A stretch of DNA of 64,000 bases from Gudongella sp046224405 (GCF_046224405.1 NZ_JBJXRK010000002.1:62001-126000), one strand, 5' to 3'. Positions 26,270 to 35,626 are shown, counted from the first letter of the stretch. Made by a program: numbers and translations. Notes: a model not told the origin generated them from the sequence alone.

Positions 26270-28087
26270 TCAGTGAATTTCATTTTCCAATTCATCAGTT
26301 AGTTTTTCAATCTCATCAATCATCCTGCCAATGTAAGAAATGGTGTTCAGCAAGGGACGTTCGGTTGTTATATCCACTCCAGCCATCCTTGCCAGCTCCA
26401 CCGGTTTCTTGGTCCCACCTGCCATAAGCACGTTTCTCCAGTCCTCTATGGCAGCTTCCCCTTCCCTTAGGATTCTCTGGCTTGCTTCAGTGGAAATGGT
26501 CAAGCCAGCTGAATAGGTGTAGGGATATAGTCCCATGTAATAGTGGGGTTGCCTCATCCAGGTCAGCTCAGCTCCTGGAATTATTTCAACCTCTTCACCC
26601 CAGAATTTCTGAAGGGTCTCTCTTTTGAGCCGGTCCAGAACCTCTGCATTTACACTACCCCCATCGTCTATTATTCTATAGACCTCCCTTTGAAAGTGGG
26701 CTTCCAAGAGATGGGTCACAAAGTTGTGGTAGTAGGTCTTTGATACCATGGAGGATAGCACCCACCTTTTCATCCTTTTGTCATCCGTAGTCTTCATAAG
26801 ATGGTTTGTAAGGAGCATTTCATTCATGGTGGAGGGTGCCTCTATAAAGTAAAGTGACGGCTCTGAGTTGAAGATGCTCTGGTTCCTGTGAGCAAGATGA
26901 AAATGTCCTGCATGTCCAAGCTCATGGGCCAGAGTGAATACATCCCTCATCTTATCGGTCCAGGACAGCAGCACAAATGGATGCGAGCCGTAGGGTGTTG
27001 AGCAGAATGCCCCTGTTGATTTGCCTTCATTCATGGCGAAATCAATCCATCTTTCATCAAAGGCCCGTTGTAGCATTGCCTGGTAATCCTCGCCCATTAT
27101 TCCAAGGCTTTGAAATATATAGTCCTGTGTTTCCTCAATGGATATCTCAGGTTCAAAATCCGGATCAACATCAACCTTAAGATCTGCGAAGGTCATCCTG
27201 TCAATCCCGTGGATTTTTCCAAGAAGTTTTGCATATCTCCTCATATGGGGCGCAAGGTGCTCCATTATGGTGTCAATCTGTCGGTTGTACAGGTCCAGGG
27301 TTACCTCCTGGTCCATGAGAAGACTTTCAAAAACAGACTCAAAGCCTCTAAGGTCAGAAAGTGTCTTCTCCCTGGTTACATGTGCCTGATAGGCTGTTGC
27401 CATTGTGTTTCTGTACCGCGCCAAGTCCTTGGAGAAAGCCTTGAAGGCCTCCCTTCTAAGCTCAGTGTCCTTCTCGTACTCCCACTCTCCTTCAAAGGAT
27501 GCAAAACTAAGGGCATGGTCCTCTCCCTTGGCCTTAAAATCTTCAAAGGCAAGATCTGCAAGCTTTGACATGTTGTATACCCTATAGGGAGCTTCAAAGG
27601 TTGTGGACAGGGCGGAAAGAACCCTTTCAGCCTCGGGATGGAGCCTGTATGGTTTCTTTCTCAGTACGAACCTGAAATAACCAAGATTCTCAGAATTTTC
27701 CCTTGCAGCCTCCATTAGCACTTCCTCTGGAGCCTCCATTAGTTCAGCCTCGATAAAGCTCAGTCTGCTTTCCATGGCAGAAATTCTGTTGCTTATATTC
27801 TCAAGCCTCTCCTGAGCCTTCATATTGGTCAGGTCAACCTCTGCATCCAGATAGGAATAGTTCTCAAGCCAGCCTCCAAGCATTTCCAGCTCTCTCAATC
27901 GGTCCAGGCAGTCACTGATTTCTTTTGCACCCTTTAACTTGGACTTGAAATCCCGTTCAATCCCTTCCCCAATGGAGACATACTTGTCACAGGTGTCCTT
28001 AAAGGACTTCTCATCCTTGAAAATTCCAGTCAAATCCCATGTAAGACTTTTTTCAACCTCACTTCTCTTTGGCATTTTTTCAGCCAT
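26270..28087 (-). CDS. pepF: Oligoendopeptidase F (M3 family metallopeptidase)
   Basis: The protein has 605 residues, the usual PepF length. The zinc motif HELGH is in TLAHELGHAGHF, with the third ligand Glu in FIEAPSTMNEML. The N-terminal helical domain (about 1-190) matches the family. It is a cytosolic protease that cuts peptides of about 6-17 residues, and would process peptides from importers such as the one at 58-64 kb. ATG 28087 follows a run of G residues; the next gene upstream is separate. Confidence 0.95.
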   Translation of the reverse strand: MAEKMPKRSEVEKSLTWDLTGIFKDEKSFKDTCDKYVSIGEGIERDFKSKLKGAKEISDCLDRLRELEMLGGWLENYSYLDAEVDLTNMKAQERLENISNRISAMESRLSFIEAELMEAPEEVLMEAARENSENLGYFRFVLRKKPYRLHPEAERVLSALSTTFEAPYRVYNMSKLADLAFEDFKAKGEDHALSFASFEGEWEYEKDTELRREAFKAFSKDLARYRNTMATAYQAHVTREKTLSDLRGFESVFESLLMDQEVTLDLYNRQIDTIMEHLAPHMRRYAKLLGKIHGIDRMTFADLKVDVDPDFEPEISIEETQDYIFQSLGIMGEDYQAMLQRAFDERWIDFAMNEGKSTGAFCSTPYGSHPFVLLSWTDKMRDVFTLAHELGHAGHFHLAHRNQSIFNSEPSLYFIEAPSTMNEMLLTNHLMKTTDDKRMKRWVLSSMVSKTYYHNFVTHLLEAHFQREVYRIIDDGGSVNAEVLDRLKRETLQKFWGEEVEIIPGAELTWMRQPHYYMGLYPYTYSAGLTISTEASQRILREGEAAIEDWRNVLMAGGTKKPVELARMAGVDITTERPLLNTISYIGRMIDEIEKLTDELENEIH

Positions 28088-28170
28088 GGCTATCCCCCCC
28101 CGATCAAACTATTAAACCTAAGCTACATACCTTCCAATCCAAGTTTCTGAAGCCTTCAAGCCTGTGCCTC

Positions 28171-28653
28171 TTATCTCTTGACATTTCTTCTCCTTTCACG
28201 GTCTCCTGCCATCATTATCCTTATGGTTTCAAAGGCTGCCACTATTAAAAATACAGCATAATGTCCCCTTGCATAACGGAAAAATGCCCTTGGAAAGTAA
28301 TAGTCGTGAATATCTCCTGAAAGCAGTCCAATCTGGTTCCTTAGCTCGATCACCTGTTGGGAATCCATCCCCCTTGTGACTTCAACCTCAATCCTTGGCT
28401 CATTAACAGCTCTGTCCTTGTCGAACATGTTAAATTCCAGATTATGGAATGCAAGTATATGGTTATAATCAATTTCAAGGTCTTCATACTCTTCAGGCTG
28501 TGTGGAGTAGAACTCATATTGAGGATAATCTTCCTCTATCACATTTATCATTGGTTCATATTTTATTGAATCCGAAAAATAAAAGACCGTACCCAGCAGC
28601 ATAAGCATTATTGATACCAGCATGGCAACTCTTTTTAATATATATATAAACAT
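28171..28653 (-). CDS. Hypothetical membrane protein with two terminal TM segments
   Basis: The protein has 160 residues. TM1 spans 7-27 (VAMLVSIMLMLLGTVFYF) and TM2 about 131-149 (YAVFLIVAAFETIRIMM); the loop of about 100 residues between them is acidic and probably extracytoplasmic. Unrecognised. ATG 28653 follows AAAGGGGATT. It is 84 bp upstream of pepF on the same strand. Confidence 0.7.
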   Translation of the reverse strand: MFIYILKRVAMLVSIMLMLLGTVFYFSDSIKYEPMINVIEEDYPQYEFYSTQPEEYEDLEIDYNHILAFHNLEFNMFDKDRAVNEPRIEVEVTRGMDSQQVIELRNQIGLLSGDIHDYYFPRAFFRYARGHYAVFLIVAAFETIRIMMAGDRERRRNVKR

Positions 28654-29033
28654 AGGAATCCCCTTTCAACTATTCTCCTGTTAATTATAACACGAATCGC
28701 TTTGGCTTTCTCCCACTTATTGAAATCTTTCAAAAATAATTGGCTGATTTTACATATTTGTGCAGGTATGAAATCCAATCTATGATGACCCTATCCACGA
28801 CTTCAAAGAGTCATATGTTCGTTATATTTTTCACTTTAAAATTGACACTGTTAAATTTATGAATATTTCTTGCTAATTTACTCTATACTCTACTGTTTTA
28901 GTAATTTTTAGAAAATTTCGTGATTCTTTTTTGAAAAATACTTAATGTTTTTTACCAAATACTATTGATTTATGCTTCAGACCATGATAATATTCCGTTA
29001 GATATATAACAATGTATTTTTGGAGGTTTTATT
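28654..29033 (+). promoter_or_regulatory. AT-rich gene-free stretch with promoter for the small membrane-protein operon
   Basis: The stretch has a clearly lower G+C than its surroundings and no ORF with a ribosome site. TTGATT (28965-28970) and TAATAT (28988-28993) with a 17-bp spacer form a plausible promoter for the gene at 29034. A TTGACA further upstream has only a weak -10. Confidence 0.5.
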
Positions 29034-29207
29034 ATGACTAAAAAGTTGATTGGACTTGTAGCATTCGCAGCTACAGGTTCAGGACTTCTATTTACAGTAG
29101 GACTTAACGAAATGGGTCCACTCAATACAATATTTTTAATGGCTGTGGGCTACTTTTTTACCCTAAGTATTGTAGACCACTACAAGGACTTAAAGGAAGG
29201 TGAATAA
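29034..29207 (+). CDS. Small membrane protein, 57 residues
   Basis: By hand translation: 57 residues with two hydrophobic segments (LIGLVAFAATGSGLLFTVGL and TIFLMAVGYFFTLSIV) and a charged tail DHYKDLKEGE. A TGGAGG ribosome site lies seven bases upstream and the stop is followed 3 bp later by the next ATG, so it is a real first gene of a three-gene operon. Unknown function. Confidence 0.75.
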   Translation: MTKKLIGLVAFAATGSGLLFTVGLNEMGPLNTIFLMAVGYFFTLSIVDHYKDLKEGE

Positions 29208-29210
29208 GGG

Positions 29211-29570
29211 ATGAAAATCAATAAGACAAATCTAAGAATTCTATCATTGGCCATAGCAAGCACTTCCCTTACCTGGATCCTGAACCATCAGCTGGGACTT
29301 GGTCCTATTGTTGCAAACGGACTTGTTGGTGTTGCAGCTGCCATATTTATGCCAGGAGCTCTCGCAGGGATTGCCTACACTTCATCCTTCGTTGGAATGA
29401 GCTCGTTGACCGTGCTTCCATCAGTTCTCTTTGCACTTGTGGGTGGATTGATTGCAGGATTTATAATTATCACAACAGCAGAAATCTATGCAGGTATCGG
29501 TGGTAAGGGTGGAACCACAGCTGCTGCCGCAGCTCTTGTTACCAGGGCGATTTCAGGACTTTTAGGATAG
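29211..29570 (+). CDS. Membrane protein, paralogue A of a small-protein pair
   Basis: The protein has 119 residues and four hydrophobic segments. It ends with EIYAGIGGKGGTTAAAAALV, closely like the SYAGIGGRLGTIAAISC of its downstream neighbour, so the two genes are paralogues that probably form a heteromer. Unrecognised family; the glycine-rich YAGIGG loop between helices looks like a pore or substrate element. The ribosome site AAGGTGAATAAGGG overlaps the end of the 57-residue gene. Confidence 0.75.
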   Translation: MKINKTNLRILSLAIASTSLTWILNHQLGLGPIVANGLVGVAAAIFMPGALAGIAYTSSFVGMSSLTVLPSVLFALVGGLIAGFIIITTAEIYAGIGGKGGTTAAAAALVTRAISGLLG

Positions 29571-29580
29571 GAGGAAAACC

Positions 29581-30006
29581 ATGAACACATTAACGATCAT
29601 ATCGACTGCCATTGCAGCAGGTGTTGCAACTTATTTCATAGCGAACAATCTTAAAAAGGGCGCTGTACTTGCATCAGCATCTGTGACCCTTGTCTCAGGG
29701 ATTATTTTCCCCTACTTCTTTCCTGCCATGGGCTCAACACTTATGGTGGTGGCTGCCTGTGCTTCATATGGAGGGATGGTTTCCAGAAAGAACGCTCCAA
29801 CACTGCTTGACATGGTAATGATTTCAGCAATAATAGGTCTCCTGTTTACAATAACCGCTACCTCCTATGCTGGAATTGGTGGTAGACTTGGAACCATTGC
29901 AGCAATTTCATGCTTTGCCTGGTTGGGTTTGAAAAATTCCGCCAAGGCGGCATCAAGGGCCAGAAAAAGTGACTTCTTGTCAAAATCTGTTGGAATTTGG
30001 CAATAA
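29581..30006 (+). CDS. Membrane protein, paralogue B of a small-protein pair
   Basis: The protein has 141 residues, four hydrophobic segments and a basic cytosolic tail (AAKASRARK region). The YAGIGGRLGT motif at about 100-109 corresponds to that of paralogue A. It lies 10 bp after paralogue A with AGGAGG before the ATG, and is followed by a terminator, closing a three-gene unit. Function unknown; DUF1576 (18343-19611) has a similar small-residue style but no clear identity. Confidence 0.75.
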   Translation: MNTLTIISTAIAAGVATYFIANNLKKGAVLASASVTLVSGIIFPYFFPAMGSTLMVVAACASYGGMVSRKNAPTLLDMVMISAIIGLLFTITATSYAGIGGRLGTIAAISCFAWLGLKNSAKAASRARKSDFLSKSVGIWQ

Positions 30007-30025
30007 TTCAATAAAGAAATTCATA

Positions 30026-30049
30026 AGGAACCTGAAAAGGTTCTTTTTT
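30026..30049 (+). terminator. Terminator of the small membrane-protein operon
   Basis: AGGAACC, short loop, AAGGTTC, then six T residues. Confidence 0.85.
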
Positions 30050-30116
30050 GTTGAATTAAAAGGTTCATCATGATACAATGACTTGATGAAAATATTGAAA
30101 AGAGGATGAAGAACAA

Positions 30117-31706
30117 TTGATTAATGTAAATAACGTGAGCCTTAGATTTGGCTCCCAAAAACTATTTGATGATGTAAACCTTACCTTTACACCTGGCAAC
30201 TGCTATGGTGTAATCGGGGCGAATGGTGCTGGAAAAAGTACTTTCCTAAGGATCCTATCCGGTGATATCGAAGCTGACTCAGGAGAGATAAACATAGCAC
30301 CGAATACCCGTATGAGCGTTCTCAAGCAGGACCACTACGAATTCGACGACTATGGAGTAATCGAGACGGTTATCATGGGAAACAAGAGACTGTATGACAT
30401 AATGATTGAAAAGGACGAGATTTATGCAAAAGAAGACTTCACGGATGCCGATGGAATAAGGGCTTCCGAGCTTGAGGGTGAGTTTGCGGAAATGGACGGA
30501 TGGAGTGCGGAAAGTGAGGCCTCCTCATTGCTGCAAGGCCTTGGGATACCTGTTTCCCTTCACCAGAAAAAGGTCAAGGACCTTACAGGAAACGAAAAGG
30601 TGAAGGTGCTCCTGGCACAGGCCCTTTTTGGAAAACCTGGAATACTGATACTTGACGAGCCGACAAACGACCTGGACGTCAAGAGCATAAGATGGCTGCA
30701 GGACTTTTTGGGCGATTTTGAGGGAACCGTAATCGTTGTTTCCCATGACCGTCACTTCCTAAATGAAGCCTGTACCCACATGGTTGACATAGATTTCGGA
30801 AAGATAAAAATGTTTGTTGGTAACTATGATTTCTGGTATGAGTCCAGTCAACTTGCACTCCAGCTTATGAGAGACCAGAACAAGAAGAAGGAAGACAAGA
30901 TAAAGGATCTTCAGTCGTTTATAGCCAGATTCTCAGCCAATGCCTCAAAATCCAAGCAAGCTACATCTAGGAAGAAGCTGCTTGATAAGATTTCCCTAGA
31001 TGACATAACCCCTTCCACAAGAAGGTATCCATTTGTCAGCTTTACAATGGAAAGGGAGGTTGGAAACGAGATCCTTACAGTTGAAAACCTCAGCAAAGAG
31101 CTTGATGGAGATGTGTCCCTCAAGGATATTTCCTTCAGGGTGAACAAGAATGACAAGATCGCATTTATTGGGGATGAGATGGCTGTTTCTGCACTATTCC
31201 AGATATTGGTTGGAGAAATGGAAGCGGATAGCGGCTCCTTCAAGTGGGGGCAGACCATAACCACCTCATATTTCCCCAAGGACAATTCACAGTTCTTCAA
31301 CAACGTAAAGCTTAACCTAGTGGATTGGCTAAGACAGTTCTCCGTTGAACAAAGCGAAATATACCTTAGGGGCTTCCTTGGAAGGATGCTTTTCTCAGGG
31401 GATGAGGCCTTGAAGGATGCACAGGTGCTATCCGGTGGTGAAAAGGTTAGATGCATGCTTTCCAGAATGATGCTTAAGGAGGCTAATGTCCTTATTCTGG
31501 ACCAGCCCACCAACCATCTTGATCTGGAATCAATAACAGCTGTAAACAATGGCTTGAGGGACTACAAGAGCAATATCCTGTTCACATCCCACGATCACCA
31601 GTTTATGCAAACCATAGCAAACAGGATCATAGAGATTACACCAGACGGATTCCGAGACAGAGCCATGACCTATGAGGAGTATATTGAAGAATTCTACATG
31701 AAGTAG
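30117..31706 (+). CDS. ABC-F family ATPase, ribosome-associated type
   Basis: The protein has 529 residues in two ABC domains with a linker (about 240-310, charged, with SKQATSRKKLL) as in YkpA/YbiT-like ABC-F proteins, and no membrane segments. NBD1 has intact Walker A GANGAGKST but signature LTGNEKVK; NBD2 has intact signature LSGGEKVR but Walker A is lost (GDEMAVSAL). Thus one composite ATP site is complete and the other has lost both halves. ABC-F proteins act on ribosomes in translation or antibiotic protection. The start is TTG at 30117; GAGG lies 11 bases upstream. Confidence 0.92.
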   Translation: MINVNNVSLRFGSQKLFDDVNLTFTPGNCYGVIGANGAGKSTFLRILSGDIEADSGEINIAPNTRMSVLKQDHYEFDDYGVIETVIMGNKRLYDIMIEKDEIYAKEDFTDADGIRASELEGEFAEMDGWSAESEASSLLQGLGIPVSLHQKKVKDLTGNEKVKVLLAQALFGKPGILILDEPTNDLDVKSIRWLQDFLGDFEGTVIVVSHDRHFLNEACTHMVDIDFGKIKMFVGNYDFWYESSQLALQLMRDQNKKKEDKIKDLQSFIARFSANASKSKQATSRKKLLDKISLDDITPSTRRYPFVSFTMEREVGNEILTVENLSKELDGDVSLKDISFRVNKNDKIAFIGDEMAVSALFQILVGEMEADSGSFKWGQTITTSYFPKDNSQFFNNVKLNLVDWLRQFSVEQSEIYLRGFLGRMLFSGDEALKDAQVLSGGEKVRCMLSRMMLKEANVLILDQPTNHLDLESITAVNNGLRDYKSNILFTSHDHQFMQTIANRIIEITPDGFRDRAMTYEEYIEEFYMK

Positions 31707-31733
31707 AAACTTCCTATTGGCAAAAAAACAGAA

Positions 31734-31771
31734 AAATCCTGAGACATCAATTTGTCTCAGGATTTATTTTT
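31734..31771. terminator. Bidirectional terminator between ABC-F gene and htrA
   Basis: AAATCCTGAGACA and its complement around a 6-nt loop, with T-runs on both strands. Confidence 0.9.
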
Positions 31772-32964
31772 GCGTCCTTAAATTCGGGAAGCAGGGTCTG
31801 TTTCTCTCCATTTCTTACAATATCTAGCTGGGCACTGTCTCCAGATCCATATTTGTACAGAGCTCTTCTTAGCTGACCCATATTCGAAATCTCCCTATCG
31901 TCGATTCCTATTATTACATCACCTGGAAGAATTCCTGCATCCTGTGCCGTACTTCCTGGTTGAACCTCAAGAACAACCACTCCGCTTTCAGGCTCCAGGT
32001 CAATTCCAAGCCTTGCCTCATACTCCTCCAGTGGAACACCGGTTATTCCAAGAAGAACTGTCTGATGTGTTCCTGTCCGGACAATTTCATCAATGATCGG
32101 CTTTGTGAGATTTATTGGAATGGCAAATCCTAGCCCTTCGGCGGTCTTCATCTTCGCAGTGTTGATTCCGATCACCTCTCCGTTTCCGTTCAACAGGGGT
32201 CCTCCGCTGTTTCCAGGATTTATGGATGCATCGGTTTGGATAAGATCTTCAATGATATTGCTGGCATCAACCCTTACAGCTCTGTTGAGACCTGAAATCA
32301 CTCCACTGGTGACGGTTCTTTCAAACTCAAGCCCCAAGGGGTTTCCAATTGCCACTGCAAGCTCTCCAACCACCAGACTGTCTGAATCACCCAGTACCGC
32401 CACTGGCAGGTTGCTTCTTTCCACCTTGACCACGGCTAGGTCCAGGAAGGGATCGTTCCAGAGGACCTCACCTTCAGACTGTTCCCCATCCTCAAACTTC
32501 ACGGTGATCTCCTTTGCCTCTCCATCTGCAACCACGTGGGAGTTTGTCAGTATATATCCATCCTCATGGACTATTACTCCGGAGCCTACACCACTGACAT
32601 CCTGCTGGGAAAACCAAAACTCCTGCGTCTCAACCGTTGTAATCCCAACCACTGAGCTCATGCTCTTCCTGGCAACTGCAGATACTGCTGTTATGCTGTC
32701 ATTTGGGTTGATTGTTATGGGAGTCTGCACATAATCATTGGGGTTGTCCTGGTCTGCAAAATAGCCGTTGCCCAGATAGGCTCCAGCAAACCCTCCCACA
32801 AAGGATATCAAAAGAACCACAGCGACAAGCGTCAACCAATTTCGACCCTTCTTCTCCTTCTTGTCCTGGATAGTCTTTCCCTGCTGAGCATCATCAACCA
32901 CTTTGCTATTCTGAACTTCCTGGTCCATGTTTGCTTCTGGGTCTATATTATTGTTATTGTCCAT
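31747..32964 (-). CDS. HtrA/DegP-type membrane-anchored serine protease with PDZ domain
   Basis: The protein has 405 residues. A charged cytosolic start is followed by a TM anchor (about 44-66, LTLVAVVLLISFVGGFAGAY). The trypsin-like domain has the catalytic His in LTNSHVVADG, Asp in FLDLAVVKVE and Ser in NPGNSGGPLL. A single PDZ domain (about 300-395; ILPGDVIIGIDDREI) closes the protein. It handles misfolded proteins outside the membrane. ATG 32964 follows AAAGGAG. Monocistronic. Confidence 0.94.
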   Translation of the reverse strand: MDNNNNIDPEANMDQEVQNSKVVDDAQQGKTIQDKKEKKGRNWLTLVAVVLLISFVGGFAGAYLGNGYFADQDNPNDYVQTPITINPNDSITAVSAVARKSMSSVVGITTVETQEFWFSQQDVSGVGSGVIVHEDGYILTNSHVVADGEAKEITVKFEDGEQSEGEVLWNDPFLDLAVVKVERSNLPVAVLGDSDSLVVGELAVAIGNPLGLEFERTVTSGVISGLNRAVRVDASNIIEDLIQTDASINPGNSGGPLLNGNGEVIGINTAKMKTAEGLGFAIPINLTKPIIDEIVRTGTHQTVLLGITGVPLEEYEARLGIDLEPESGVVVLEVQPGSTAQDAGILPGDVIIGIDDREISNMGQLRRALYKYGSGDSAQLDIVRNGEKQTLLPEFKDAKINPETN

Positions 32965-33090
32965 TCTTATTTCTCCTTTCCTATTTTCTTAATTAAATTC
33001 TAACTCCCTAATGTGAAAGGAATATGAAAAGCAGGTGGAAAAAATGTAAAAATGGGTAGAGTATGAATATATTCTAGAGGAGGTTATCAG

Positions 33091-33777
33091 ATGAGGGGCA
33101 AAAAAGTAAAAGTGGAATATATATATCACAGCGGCTATACAATAGAGACGGAAAATTACTTTATGGTTTTTGACTATTTCAAGGGGGATATAGAACTTCC
33201 TGACAAGCCCGTGCTTGTCTTTGTAAGCCATTCCCACCCTGACCATTTCAACGAGGACATCTTTAAATGGACCCTGGCAAGCAGTGACATCACCTACATC
33301 CTAAGCGACGACATCATGGTGCCTTCAAATGGCAGAATTCGTCTTATGGGTCCATATGAGAGGCTGGACTTCACGGATTTTTCTGTTGATACCTTTGGCT
33401 CCACAGACCAGGGCGTATCCTTCCTTGTGAATGTTCATGGAATTAGCATCTTCTTTGCTGGGGATTTTCACTGGTGGCATTGGGAGGAGGATACCAATGA
33501 GGAGAAAGCACTTATGGAAAGGGATTTCAAAAGCGAAATCGAAAGAATCCGGGGGAATAAAATTGACGTAGCATTTTTCCCTGTTGATCCACGACTTGGG
33601 GAGCATTATTACCTGGGAGGGAAGTACTTTATTGATAGTATCAATCCAAAACATTTCTTCCCACTCCACTTTGGGGATAACTTTGAAATAATCACTGACT
33701 TTATCAACATTCCCATGAGCAACAATACACATATCCATAAGGTCCAAAAGCGAAACCAGATATTTCAGGTCACATAA
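33091..33777 (+). CDS. Metallo-beta-lactamase fold hydrolase
   Basis: The protein has 228 residues. The metal motif HSHPDH is complete (about residues 49-54), followed by a second region FFAGDFHWWHW and PLHFGDN near the C-terminus. It resembles UPF0173-like MBL proteins; the substrate is unknown. ATG 33091 has GAGGAGG upstream. It is divergent from htrA and convergent with the YczE-like gene, so it is likely monocistronic. Confidence 0.85.
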   Translation: MRGKKVKVEYIYHSGYTIETENYFMVFDYFKGDIELPDKPVLVFVSHSHPDHFNEDIFKWTLASSDITYILSDDIMVPSNGRIRLMGPYERLDFTDFSVDTFGSTDQGVSFLVNVHGISIFFAGDFHWWHWEEDTNEEKALMERDFKSEIERIRGNKIDVAFFPVDPRLGEHYYLGGKYFIDSINPKHFFPLHFGDNFEIITDFINIPMSNNTHIHKVQKRNQIFQVT

Positions 33778-33810
33778 AATGGATGGCATCAATGCCATCC
33801 ATTTTTTATA
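33776..33810. terminator. Bidirectional terminator
   Basis: AAAATGGATGGCA, 4-nt loop, TGCCATCCATTTT with extra T residues, between convergent genes. Confidence 0.9.
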
Positions 33811-34453
33811 CTCGATTCTTGATTGCCTTAAGATCATCCTGAATAAATCTGTGCTCCACCTTTTCCACTCTGAAATTAATGAGCCTGAATAGTCTCTGGA
33901 ATATTACACCCCCAAAAAACGCCATAATAATGGTTCCTATTCCAAAGCTGCCCCCGAGAATTATCCCTATTGTTACAACAGAAGCCTCAATTGCACTTTT
34001 TATGAACCTCACTGACTTCCCGGTTCTTCTTGTGAGGACAACCATTAGTCCATCCCTGGGACCAGCTCCGATTCCCTGGGAAATGTAGACAGAAAATCCG
34101 AGCCCCTGCACAGCTATGCCTGCAATTATCATGATTAGTCCTATGGTTGGTGTTTGGGCCACGGGAACCAGATTGTTGAGCATAAGAATATCAATGAAGG
34201 TACCAATCAACAGCATGTTCATAATCGTTGCCCAACCTATTGCCTGTCCAAGATAGATATCAAGAATTATTATCAGAAATCCCATTATTATATGGGTTTG
34301 ACCAATTGTTATACCTACTGTCCTTGAAACCCCCTGGTGGAATACATCCCAGGGAGAAACTCCCAGACTTGCATTAATTGTAAGCACTATTCCAACGGCA
34401 AATATGAACAAACCCACCACTACCTTAAGCAATCTCTTCGGTGTATAAACCAT
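33806..34453 (-). CDS. YczE/YitT-like integral membrane protein
   Basis: The protein has 215 residues and five hydrophobic segments. It has the family pattern with SLGVSPWDVFHQG early and ISQGIGAGPRDGLMV in the second half, an internal repeat typical of YczE. Its activity is not known; some members aid surfactin or antibiotic production. I chose ATG 34453, five bases after AAGGGG, over the 34483 reading. Confidence 0.82.
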   Translation of the reverse strand: MVYTPKRLLKVVVGLFIFAVGIVLTINASLGVSPWDVFHQGVSRTVGITIGQTHIIMGFLIIILDIYLGQAIGWATIMNMLLIGTFIDILMLNNLVPVAQTPTIGLIMIIAGIAVQGLGFSVYISQGIGAGPRDGLMVVLTRRTGKSVRFIKSAIEASVVTIGIILGGSFGIGTIIMAFFGGVIFQRLFRLINFRVEKVEHRFIQDDLKAIKNRV

Positions 34454-34595
34454 TTTACCCCTTCTTTTCCACTTAATTTTCAATTCAACCGGCTATGGTC
34501 AGATACCATTACATCCAGGTAACAGTAAAACCCTTTCTCACAATCTCCCTGATTCCGTTTAGGTTCAAGGATATCAGCTTCATCCCAAACCCTTC

Positions 34596-35480
34596 TTAAT
34601 ACTCATCAAGAAAAGAATGCTTTTCTCCGTCCTTTTCCCATCCAAGTATTCCTTCCATGTTGACATTTTGAGCAGCCCTGAATATGGAGCTGTCAACATT
34701 CTGGAAGTCCTCCTTAAGCCTTTCTATCAGCTCCTTGATCTCGGTTCTCTTGTTGCCAATCTTTTTCGCAGCGACCATACAGGCACAATTAAGTGGCCAT
34801 ATTCCCGCATTCTGGATAAAACGTTCAATATATTTCTCCTCTATGAGATACATTGGCCTTATCAGTTCCATATCCTCAAAGTTCTGAGCCTTGAGCTTTG
34901 GCATCATGGTTTTGAAATTACCTGCACAGAGGACATTGAGCATGGTGGTCTCAATCACATCATTGTAGTGGTGTCCAAGGGCCAGCTTGTTGCATCCAAG
35001 CTCCTGTGCTTTTCCATAAAGGGCCCCCCTTCTCATCCTTGCGCACATGTAGCAGGGATAGTCCTGGGCGATCTTGTCGGCAACCTCAAATACATTAGCT
35101 TCGTATATGTGTACAGGAATATCCAGATATCTGCAGTTATCTTCAAGCAGCTCCCTGATATCTGGATGGTAGCCTGGGTCCATGGCTATGAACTCAACCT
35201 CGAAATTCTGCGTCCCATATTTGTGCAGCTCCTGAAAGAGCTTGGCCATCAGGAGGCTGTCCTTACCTCCGGATATTGCAACGGCGATCTTGTCACCGTC
35301 CTGGATCAGTTCATATTCCTTTACAGCCTTGATGAACTTTGTCCAGATGTGCTTTCTATAGGTTTTAATTATGCTTCTTTCTATGTCCTTCAAAGGCTTT
35401 CTTTCATTGAAAGGAACCAGTATTTCGCAACCTTCTCCAGCTATGTCCGTAATTTTTTCACTCAACTTAATCCACTCCAT
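34596..35480 (-). CDS. TtcA-like tRNA thiolation ATPase
   Basis: The protein has 294 residues. PP-loop SGGKDS at about 70-75; cysteine motif CYMCARMRRG (about 142-151), then GHHYNDVIETTMLN, and a late Cys pair NCACM. In TtcA-type enzymes an iron-sulfur cluster bound by cysteines helps put sulfur on tRNA C32; the exact tRNA target here is uncertain. The start is ambiguous: TATAAT ends only 2 bp before ATG 35480, so translation may be leaderless or begin at the TTG at 35465 behind GGAG. Confidence 0.85.
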   Translation of the reverse strand: MEWIKLSEKITDIAGEGCEILVPFNERKPLKDIERSIIKTYRKHIWTKFIKAVKEYELIQDGDKIAVAISGGKDSLLMAKLFQELHKYGTQNFEVEFIAMDPGYHPDIRELLEDNCRYLDIPVHIYEANVFEVADKIAQDYPCYMCARMRRGALYGKAQELGCNKLALGHHYNDVIETTMLNVLCAGNFKTMMPKLKAQNFEDMELIRPMYLIEEKYIERFIQNAGIWPLNCACMVAAKKIGNKRTEIKELIERLKEDFQNVDSSIFRAAQNVNMEGILGWEKDGEKHSFLDEY

Positions 35481-35626
35481 CTATTATACAATTACTTTGT
35501 GCATCTAACTAATATTACTAGTTTATAACAAATATACATTTAATACAAGATTATTGCACATATGGCAAACTTGACTCCGCAGCCTTTGCCCCTTATGATA
35601 TAATCTTTCTAGGAGCAATACTTTCG

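Noticed and set aside
30911..31549. 212-codon minus-strand ORF opposite the ABC-F gene
   Set aside because: Low-complexity Ser/Leu-rich antisense shadow with no ribosome site, lying on a well-supported gene.
32093..32734. 213-codon plus-strand ORF opposite htrA
   Set aside because: Shadow of the HtrA reading frame; no ribosome site and no recognisable domain.
34617..35528. 303-codon plus-strand ORF opposite the TtcA-like gene
   Set aside because: The minus strand has the full PP-loop and cysteine motifs; the plus reading has no domain and extends beyond the real gene only by chance.
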